Assembly (NCBI GenBank): GCA_955652625.1
Contig: CATPBM010000335.1
Coordinates: forward strand, 1 to 5,273
DNA: 5,273 nucleotides
Source: an uncultured Steroidobacteraceae bacterium
GTDB taxonomy: Bacteria > Pseudomonadota > Gammaproteobacteria > Steroidobacterales > Steroidobacteraceae
Direction: 5' to 3'
In this document: positions 1 through 4,248 of the stretch, one piece after another
How the letters are laid out: the number at the start of each line of letters is the position of its first letter
How positions within the stretch are numbered: the first letter of the stretch is position 1
Translations under genes and position numbers: made by a program
The notes under the pieces: generated by a model
What the model was told of the DNA's origin: nothing
What the model saw: the letters and a program-made list of their open reading frames with translations, nothing else
Databases searched by the model: none

Positions 1-60
1 CAAGAATTCGTCCGCCAGCTTGATGAGGTGGGATCAAAGTCAATGCTTCTCGTTGCACTT
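1..60 (+). pseudogene. Probable truncated remnant of an MlaE-type ABC permease
   Basis: Frame 1 is open from the left edge to a TGA at 178-180. Codons 4-60 read EFVRQLDEVGSKSMLLVAL. This resembles the conserved segment near the N-terminus of MlaE-type permeases (E. coli MlaE has a comparable RQLYNVG...SML run). After about base 60 the resemblance ends, and frame 2 becomes the membrane helix of the MlaD-like protein. A whole permease is about 260 residues, so most of it, and mlaF if the order was E-F-D, would be missing between these two points. I infer an internal deletion or a chimeric join; the similarity is judged from memory, not from an alignment. The upstream part of the gene lies outside the window. 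Confidence 0.45.
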
Positions 61-997
61 GGCGAGAGCATTTGGATTGGGGGTCTCTATCGTTGTCGCG
101 CTTCTGATTCTAGCGACCGGGATTTTCTTAATCGGCGACAAGCAGTTTCTGTTCAGTTCGACCTATCGTCTGAAGGCTGAGTTCCCTAATGTCGCCGGTC
201 TGAGTGTGGGCGCGGAGGTGCGCGTGGGAGGAATGCGGGAAGGCACCGTTAAACAGGTGGAGCTGTCCCGGCCGCCCGACAGGAACGTGACGGTTGTCAT
301 GAAAATGGACAACTCCACCAAAGGCATCATCCACAAGGATTCCGTCGCAGCCATCAAGACCGAAGGAATGTTGGGCGATAAGTATGTGGAAATCTCCTTC
401 GGATCGAAAGAGACTGCGGCGGTCGACAACGGAGATGTCATTCGCGCCGAGCCTACCGTGGACATGGCGGAGGTCGCGAATTCCGTCGCTGTCCAGGCGA
501 AGGCTGGACTTGCCGCTTTCCAGGAAGACATGCAGGCGCTCAAGCAGAATATTCTTCTGCGTGGATTTTTCAATCGACGGGGATATGAGGATTCCAGCGA
601 GTTGACCAAGCACGCCATTTCGCGGTTGCCGGGCAAACCTCGTATCCGAGAGTTTGCCTATGACGCAGGCGAGCTGTTTGAAAAGCCGGATAGCGCGAAA
701 TTAAAGAATCCCAAGGCCCTTGATGAGGCCGGGAAGTTTCTGGAAGAGAATGCGTTCGGTTTAGCTGTGGTGGGCACCTTCGGTGGAACGGTGGGCGATA
801 CGGAGAAGGATCGGGTGCTAACAGAAGGTCAGGCCATGGTTGTACGGGATTATCTTGTGCAAAACTTTGCATTGGACGACACCCGGATTAAAACCATGGG
901 ACGCGGAAAAGCCACGAAGCCAAGCGATAGCGGCAAAACGCAAATTTTCATTTACTCTGCGCCGGCGGGTCAAAGACCAACTCCGCGTGCTAAGTAG
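20..997 (+). CDS. MlaD/MCE-family lipid transport protein with OmpA-like C-terminal domain
   Basis: This is probably the periplasmic substrate-binding subunit of an Mla-type phospholipid transporter, anchored in the inner membrane and working with an MlaE permease and MlaF ATPase. The 325 residues begin with a membrane helix at about 17-38, ending in GIFLIGDKQFLF. An MCE domain follows at about 47-127, with the typical NVAGLSVGAEVRVGG and EGMLGDKYVEI runs. A helical linker at about 150-205 contains LLRGFFNRRGYEDSSELTKH, familiar from this subfamily. The tail at about 210-312 is OmpA-like, but the peptidoglycan-contacting positions are altered: the usual TD and the Arg of LSxxRA are missing (LTEGQA here). 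The start is uncertain. TTG 20 and ATG 23 both lack a visible Shine-Dalgarno, the frame is open to the left edge, and the first ~16 residues do not look like the family. No mlaE or mlaF is intact beside it. The family call is firm; the start and functionality are not. Confidence 0.85.
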   Translation: MMRWDQSQCFSLHLARAFGLGVSIVVALLILATGIFLIGDKQFLFSSTYRLKAEFPNVAGLSVGAEVRVGGMREGTVKQVELSRPPDRNVTVVMKMDNSTKGIIHKDSVAAIKTEGMLGDKYVEISFGSKETAAVDNGDVIRAEPTVDMAEVANSVAVQAKAGLAAFQEDMQALKQNILLRGFFNRRGYEDSSELTKHAISRLPGKPRIREFAYDAGELFEKPDSAKLKNPKALDEAGKFLEENAFGLAVVGTFGGTVGDTEKDRVLTEGQAMVVRDYLVQNFALDDTRIKTMGRGKATKPSDSGKTQIFIYSAPAGQRPTPRAK

Positions 998-1030
998 AGA
1001 GCAGCTGACCGATTAACCGCGCACACGAAT

Positions 1031-1037
1031 AAGGGAG
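1031..1037 (+). promoter_or_regulatory. Shine-Dalgarno supporting the GTG start at 1045
   Basis: AAGGGAG lies 7 bases before the GTG codon at 1045. It is the best ribosome-binding match in the 47-base gap after the MlaD-like gene. It supports GTG rather than a downstream ATG as the start, and the glycine-rich cofactor motif begins only nine residues in. Confidence 0.7.
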
Positions 1038-1044
1038 CTGACGA

Positions 1045-1791
1045 GTGAAGGAACGTGTGGCGCTGGTGACGGGCGGCGGTCGTGGGATCGGGCGTGAGGC
1101 GGCGCTACTGCTGTCGGCAGCTGGAGTACGCGTGATGGTCGTATCGCGCAGCGCGGCCGAGCTTAAGGCCGTTGGTCTAGAGTATGTCGCAGCCGACCTC
1201 GGCACCGCCGAAGGCTGCGCGGTGGCCGTTGCCGAAACCGAGCGACGAGTGGGGCCGATTGACCTGCTTGTCGTGAACCATGGGATCGGCTCGGCCCACG
1301 AGCGGCTCGTGTGGGAGCAGGATCCCGAGGTTTGGCGCGAGACGATGCGCGTCAACCTGGACGGTCCGTTCGAACTCGCGCGACTGACGGTAGGCGGTAT
1401 GTGCAAGCGCGGCTTCGGCCGGCTCGTATTCACCAGTTCGACCGCTGGCGAGAAGGCCGAACGGTCCGGCAGCGCCTACACCGCTTCAAAGCATGGGGTT
1501 ATCGGACTTGCACGCGCGGTCGCCCAGGACGCTGGGCCGTTCGGAGTCACATCCAATGCGGTGCTGCCTGGCTGGGTGCGGACGGCAATGGCTGAGCGGT
1601 CGGCACAGACCGAGGCCGAGCGACGCGCCGTCAGCGTCGAGCAGGTGTGGCGCGAGCGCGCGGCGATCTACCCGCAGAACCGGGTATTGGAGCCGCGCGA
1701 AGTCGCGCAGGTTATTGTGTTCCTGTGCAGCGATGCAGCCGGGGGAGTGAACGGGGAGGCAATCACCGTGGCTCTTGGCGGCATCTGGTAG
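1045..1791 (+). CDS. SDR-family NAD(P)-dependent oxidoreductase
   Basis: This is a classical short-chain dehydrogenase/reductase of 248 residues, the usual size, and is expected to be a soluble Rossmann-fold enzyme. The cofactor motif TGGGRGIG is at 9-16. Arg35 (VVSRS) after the second strand suggests NADP(H), and Asp51 (AADL) sits at the adenine-ring position. The catalytic set is complete: Asn104 (VNLDG), Ser132 (FTSS), Tyr145 and Lys149 (YTASK). NAVLPGWVRT at 171-180 and the NGEAITVALGG tail complete the fold. The usual NNAG motif is altered to VNHG (77-80). The family includes FabG-type ketoacyl reductases and hydroxybutyrate dehydrogenases, but nothing here fixes the substrate. The gene is more GC-rich than the MlaD-like gene 47 bases upstream, and there is no evident functional link between them. 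The 3' flank has no convincing terminator. Confidence 0.93.
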   Translation: MKERVALVTGGGRGIGREAALLLSAAGVRVMVVSRSAAELKAVGLEYVAADLGTAEGCAVAVAETERRVGPIDLLVVNHGIGSAHERLVWEQDPEVWRETMRVNLDGPFELARLTVGGMCKRGFGRLVFTSSTAGEKAERSGSAYTASKHGVIGLARAVAQDAGPFGVTSNAVLPGWVRTAMAERSAQTEAERRAVSVEQVWRERAAIYPQNRVLEPREVAQVIVFLCSDAAGGVNGEAITVALGGIW

Positions 1792-1938
1792 GTGTGCTCA
1801 ATCACGCCGAAGGGAGCCAGTTCCCGCGGCGGGCGCCAGCGAACGACCGTGGGTGGACGAGTCTCATTGGGGTGTCGCCTCGACAAATCAAGGGGGAAGT
1901 AGCGGGTACGGCACGAGCAAATAGGGGCCATACTGACT
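1792..1938. other. Non-coding gap upstream of the Hsp20 leader
   Basis: No gene is supported here. Reading frames through it are continuations or antisense shadows. There is a GC-rich patch around 1823-1838 with short self-complementary bits (GGGA at 1812-1815 with TCCC at 1822-1825; CCGCGG), too weak to call a terminator. I searched for sigma-70, sigma-32 and sigma-54 promoter pairs and found none with both boxes and good spacing, although the Hsp20 promoter is expected in this stretch. Confidence 0.5.
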
Positions 1939-1980
1939 TGCTCGGCAGTGAGCAGCCCGCTGCTTCTTGATGAAGGAAGA
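1939..1980 (+). promoter_or_regulatory. Candidate RNA thermometer/alternating leader structure masking the Hsp20 Shine-Dalgarno
   Basis: The Shine-Dalgarno AAGGAAG (1973-1979) sits 6 bases before the Hsp20 ATG. CTTCTT (1963-1968) can pair with 1974-1979 (five Watson-Crick pairs and one G-U, loop GATGA) and would hide it. The same bases also belong to a second helix, GAGCAG (1950-1955) with CTGCTT (1960-1965, closing G-U), which would free the Shine-Dalgarno. A third pairing, TGCTC (1939-1943) with GAGCA (1950-1954), competes with the second. The helices are short and G-U-containing, which suits melting on heating. Small heat-shock genes are classic hosts of ROSE and fourU thermometers, but I see no perfect match to either consensus. 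The pairings are seen in the sequence; the function is inferred. Confidence 0.4.
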
Positions 1981-1985
1981 ATTGT

Positions 1986-2435
1986 ATGAACCTTGTACGT
2001 TGGGATTCACTTTACGAGATGGATCAGCTTTTCAGCCGACCGCTTAGCAGCTACATGGGCCGCTGGCCGCGTTTAACCACCGAGACAGATGATGATGCAC
2101 CGTGCGCCTGGGTGCCGACGCTGGACGTGAGCGAGACCGAGGGCGAGTACCTTGTTCGCGCTGACCTACCGTCAATGAAGAAGGATGACGTCAGTGTCAC
2201 GATTGCCAATGACGTACTCACCATTGCAGGCGAGCGCAAGTTCGAGAAGGCGGAGCAGAGCGAGAAGATCCACCGCAAAGAGAGCGCGCGAGGCATGTTC
2301 TCCCGCAGCCTTTCCTTGCCGGATAATGTCAATTGCAGTGGCATTCGCGCTGAGAGCAGGGATGGCGTTTTGACCGTACACGTCCCGAAGACGAAGAACG
2401 AGATCGCCGAAGCGATTGAGATCAAAGTTCAGTAA
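1986..2435 (+). CDS. hsp20: Small heat-shock protein, Hsp20/alpha-crystallin family
   Basis: This is an ATP-independent cytoplasmic holdase chaperone that binds unfolding proteins as an oligomer and passes them to DnaK/ClpB. The 149 residues match the bacterial family size. A short N-terminal arm (1-40, with WDSLYEMDQLF) precedes the alpha-crystallin domain at about 42-135. Hallmarks are WVPTLDVSE (42-50), the ADLP turn (59-62), VLTIAGER (77-84), FSRSLSLPDNV (105-115) and the A-x-x-x-x-G-V-L type motif in AESRDGVLTVHVPK (122-135). The C-terminal tail carries the I-x-I anchor IEI (144-146) used for oligomer assembly. A clear Shine-Dalgarno (AAGGAAG) fixes the ATG, and it may be masked by leader structure. 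The DUF2934-type gene 97 bases downstream is on the same strand and could share the transcript. The sequence looks intact. Confidence 0.96.
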   Translation: MNLVRWDSLYEMDQLFSRPLSSYMGRWPRLTTETDDDAPCAWVPTLDVSETEGEYLVRADLPSMKKDDVSVTIANDVLTIAGERKFEKAEQSEKIHRKESARGMFSRSLSLPDNVNCSGIRAESRDGVLTVHVPKTKNEIAEAIEIKVQ

Positions 2436-2450
2436 CGCATCCGCAGGCGC

Positions 2451-2478
2451 GCCCGTCGTCCAATCGAGGACGATGGGT
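2451..2478 (+). terminator. Strong GC-rich hairpin after hsp20, without a T-tract
   Basis: CCCGTCGTCC (2452-2461) pairs with GGACGATGGG (2468-2477), giving ten pairs with a single G-U and a six-base loop. A further G-U at 2451/2478 can extend it. It begins 16 bases after the Hsp20 stop. There is no run of T after it (TTAGCG follows), so it is not a standard intrinsic terminator. It may instead protect the 3' end of the hsp20 message or partially attenuate read-through into the next gene. Confidence 0.5.
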
Positions 2479-2486
2479 TAGCGCAA

Positions 2487-2503
2487 GCGAGGAGCTTCCT
2501 CGC
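2487..2503 (+). repeat. Second perfect inverted repeat just upstream of the DUF2934-type gene
   Basis: GCGAGGA (2487-2493) and TCCTCGC (2497-2503) are exact reverse complements around GCT, giving a 7-bp hairpin. It stands nine bases after the larger hairpin and 15 bases before the Shine-Dalgarno of the next gene. Its arm contains AGGA but is too far from the ATG to act as a ribosome site. It could be a processing or stability element or a protein-binding palindrome. Confidence 0.45.
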
Positions 2504-2532
2504 ACGATGGAAATTCCCAAGGAGTACTTCGT

Positions 2533-2718
2533 ATGTATGACCAGCCCACCGCTGTGCCGCGCGCGCTGCCATCGAATCCGAAAGACACCGGCCGTGTTGC
2601 AGCGCCAGCACGCCAGAAGTTGATCGAAACCGCAGCGTATTATCTCGCAGAACGGCGAGGTTTCGCTCCCGGGTCTGAGTTGGACGACTGGCTGGCTGCG
2701 GAAGCTTCCATTCGGTAG
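2533..2718 (+). CDS. Small DUF2934-type protein
   Basis: This is a 61-residue protein of unknown function. Residues about 28-60 (RQKLIETAAYYLAERRGF, then ELDDWLAAEASI) match the compact two-helix pattern of the DUF2934 family: an alpha-helix rich in Ala/Tyr, a Gly/Pro turn, then a D-W-x-x-AE helix near the C-terminus. The first ~25 residues are Pro- and Ala-rich and probably disordered. The start is well supported: AAGGAG at 2519-2524 lies 8 bases before the ATG at 2533. There is no signal peptide or membrane segment, so it is probably cytoplasmic. It sits 97 bases after hsp20 on the same strand with two hairpins between. In my recollection such proteins are often found near stress genes in soil bacteria, so a stress-related role is a guess from context. 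Confidence 0.8.
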   Translation: MYDQPTAVPRALPSNPKDTGRVAAPARQKLIETAAYYLAERRGFAPGSELDDWLAAEASIR

Positions 2719-2839
2719 GCGGTTGGGCCGACGCAGAGCGCGAAGCGCGGATGAGGCGACCTGAGAGGGGCTGCGATTGATCGACACAGGTCCATGCGCC
2801 TTAACCTCTCGTGCGCTACTGCGATCCGACCTGCAAACC
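2719..2839. other. Convergent intergenic region
   Basis: This separates the plus-strand stress genes from the minus-strand hydrolase, whose stop codons face each other. A bidirectional terminator would be expected. The best candidates are a 4-bp stem GCGC-GAA-GCGC (2738-2748) and GAGAGG (2763-2768) with CCTCTC (2805-2810) across a 36-base loop. Neither has a T-tract, so I call no terminator. Confidence 0.5.
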
Positions 2840-3463
2840 TCATCGATAAAAGACGTGGTTGCCGATCGTCGCGACGGGTCTCTTCGTCCTCGCCCAGTCC
2901 GGACGAACGCTGGTGGCGTGATAGAACAGCGCGCCAGGTACCACCGGCATGTACGTGTCGTCGTACGCTGCGCTCGCCACACTCATCGCCTGTTTCCAGG
3001 CCGGCCCCGTCGGCTCGGATAGCACGCCGAGCTCCGTCCAAGAGAAGTGCGCGACGGAGCGCCGGCGCAGCGGATCCCATCGCGCCTCGTGCACCACTGC
3101 GCAGACCGTGTGCGGGAAGTACGGCGAGCGTGTTCGATTCAAAGTGACTTCCGCTACCGCGCGTTGTCCGTCCGGCGGCTCGCCGCGTGCCTCGAAATAG
3201 ATGTTCTCAGCGAGGCACTGCAAATCGAGCGCGCGCCGCTGCGCTGCCGCTGCTTCCCAAGGTGCAGCCTCGATGCGTGCAGGCTCAATTCGCGTTCGCT
3301 CGCTGTAAGCGAAACAGACGATCGACGTCAGTACAACGATCGGCAGTCCGAGCATCGCGAGGAAGCCGAGGCGGTCCTTTGCGCCTGCGAACCAATAGAA
3401 AAGGGGTCCGCGTCGCCGGAGTAGGGGCCAAAGGCGCGCTTCGTAGAGCAAGGAGCTGGACAT
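2840..3463 (-). CDS. Membrane-anchored SleB-type cell wall hydrolase
   Basis: This is a predicted peptidoglycan hydrolase of the Hydrolase_2/SleB family, lytic transglycosylase-like, acting in the periplasm. With the ATG at 3463 it has 207 residues. A basic N-terminus (EARLWPLLRRRG) leads to one membrane helix at about 33-53, then a short linker and the catalytic domain at about 83-207. The family signature is CLAENIYFEARGEP (83-96), containing the likely catalytic glutamate, followed by AVAEVTLNR (102-110), HFSW (139-142) and the C-terminal ALFYHA and WARTK...IGNHVFYR runs (178-207). The frame extends to a TTG at 3532, but those 23 extra residues lack any Shine-Dalgarno and overlap a regular operator-like array, so I prefer the ATG. 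That start has only a weak GGTGAG about 10 bases upstream. In Gram-negatives the family serves wall remodelling rather than spore germination. The gene is preceded by its own 146-base regulatory gap. Confidence 0.9.
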   Translation of the reverse strand: MSSSLLYEARLWPLLRRRGPLFYWFAGAKDRLGFLAMLGLPIVVLTSIVCFAYSERTRIEPARIEAAPWEAAAAQRRALDLQCLAENIYFEARGEPPDGQRAVAEVTLNRTRSPYFPHTVCAVVHEARWDPLRRRSVAHFSWTELGVLSEPTGPAWKQAMSVASAAYDDTYMPVVPGALFYHATSVRPDWARTKRPVATIGNHVFYR

Positions 3464-3497
3464 GATGTTTCGGCTCACCGCCACCGTCCAGGGTCGG

Positions 3498-3531
3498 TGC
3501 AATCCGTTGCACGCTCGTGCAACCCCTTGCA
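3498..3531 (-). promoter_or_regulatory. Operator-like array of four alternating TGCAA/TTGCA half-sites
   Basis: TGCAA (3498-3502), TTGCA (3507-3511), TGCAA (3518-3522) and TTGCA (3527-3531) alternate in orientation. Outer pairs are separated by 4 bases and the middle pair by 6. This makes two identical TGCAA-N4-TTGCA palindromes whose centres are 20 bp apart, about two helical turns. The central portion also reads as a perfect 7-bp inverted repeat, GTTGCAC-GCTC-GTGCAAC (3506-3523). It lies 35-68 bases upstream of the preferred hydrolase ATG, where an operator would be. A fifth TTGCA occurs at 3580-3584. The regulator is unknown; cooperative dimer binding is inferred from the geometry. No clear -35/-10 pair was found. 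Confidence 0.55.
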
Positions 3532-3609
3532 AATGGTAGCGGGGCTCGGATTTGACACGTATATACGGGTTGCCCGCGGTTGCAGCGCCTTGGAAAGTGG
3601 CACATCGAG

Positions 3610-4248
3610 CTATAGCAGTCCGTCCAACCTATCGATGTCGTTGATGACCCGCCAGTGACCACCGCCCTTTTCCACTTTGGCGCGCCATTCGTCCAGCCGA
3701 GCGAGATATTCGCGGGGATCGAAGTTATCGGTGCGGAGCTTGATCACATTGAGCGCCACCACGTCGAAGCCTCTGAAATCGAGCGGGATGTTGCGGACGT
3801 AGCCCTTGGCGAGGTCCTCCTTCATGTCGGAGAGAATTAGGATCGTCTTGCGCGCCGTATGCTTCTCGTTCAGAAACTCGATCGCCTGCAGCAGACCCCC
3901 AGTGATGTCGGTGTAGGGTGCGGACGTCGATTGATCAACGAACTTTTCCACGCGACTTGCGAATGCGCGCTTCTGCTTGTTCGCCGTGCTCGGGCGATCG
4001 TCGAACGTCGTTCTAGCAATGATGTCCTTCTCCGTGAAGCTGCCGGTGTTTATGCACGCCACTGCGATCGAGTCCGAGGATTGCAGTCGTGACAGCGCGT
4101 AGAGAATGATCTGCTCCGCCTTATGGACTTGCCGGTTATAGGTTCCGGAAGTATCTACCAGCAGATAGACTCCAGTATTGCGAGGAGCAGACGGCGCGCA
4201 GGCTGCCATCGCAATGGTTACAGCAAGCAGCAGAAGATGGCGTTTCAT
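3610..4248 (-). CDS. VWA-domain lipoprotein
   Basis: This is a predicted periplasmic lipoprotein of 212 residues with a von Willebrand factor A domain, probably binding a partner protein through a metal ion. The signal peptide MKRHLLLLAVTIAMAAC ends in a lipobox-like MAAC with Cys17 as the lipidation site. The VWA fold spans about 26-200. Its MIDAS residues are visible: VDTSGT with Asp32 and Ser34 (the third position is Thr36 rather than Ser), Thr113 in the YTDITGGLLQAI segment, and Asp141 in ILILSDMKED. A strong Shine-Dalgarno (AGGAGG, 4256-4261) lies 7 bases before the ATG. The ATG overlaps the TGA of the upstream membrane protein gene as ATGA, which points to translational coupling and a shared complex. 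VWA proteins act in many assemblies, so the partner here is unknown; the neighbouring membrane protein is the obvious candidate. Confidence 0.85.
   Translation of the reverse strand: MKRHLLLLAVTIAMAACAPSAPRNTGVYLLVDTSGTYNRQVHKAEQIILYALSRLQSSDSIAVACINTGSFTEKDIIARTTFDDRPSTANKQKRAFASRVEKFVDQSTSAPYTDITGGLLQAIEFLNEKHTARKTILILSDMKEDLAKGYVRNIPLDFRGFDVVALNVIKLRTDNFDPREYLARLDEWRAKVEKGGGHWRVINDIDRLDGLL

Noticed and set aside
1003..1042. AGCTGAC direct repeat (1003-1009 and 1036-1042) as an insertion target duplication
   Set aside because: The repeat is only seven bases and nothing resembling a mobile element lies between the copies.
990..1433. 147-residue minus-strand frame opposite the dehydrogenase
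   Set aside because: It is a GC-rich antisense shadow (Ser/Thr/Arg/Pro-rich) of a clearly recognisable SDR gene.
1906..1925. Possible sigma-54 promoter (GGCAC near the Hsp20 leader)
   Set aside because: The required -12 GC is absent at the right spacing, so only half of the site is present.
2738..2748. GCGC-GAA-GCGC hairpin as a bidirectional terminator
   Set aside because: The stem is only four pairs with a three-base loop and no flanking T or A tract.
2422..3080. Long antisense and overlapping frames between 2422 and 3080
   Set aside because: They are low-complexity Arg/Ser/Pro-rich shadows of the DUF2934-type and hydrolase genes, without ribosome sites or family motifs.
3464..3532. TTG start at 3532 for the cell wall hydrolase
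   Set aside because: There is no Shine-Dalgarno before it, the added residues are not family-like, and the codons coincide with the TGCAA/TTGCA array.
3552..3557. Perfect TTGACA -35 box on the plus strand
   Set aside because: The hexamer 17 bases further on (CGCGGT) is not a -10 box, and the plus strand beyond has no gene to drive.
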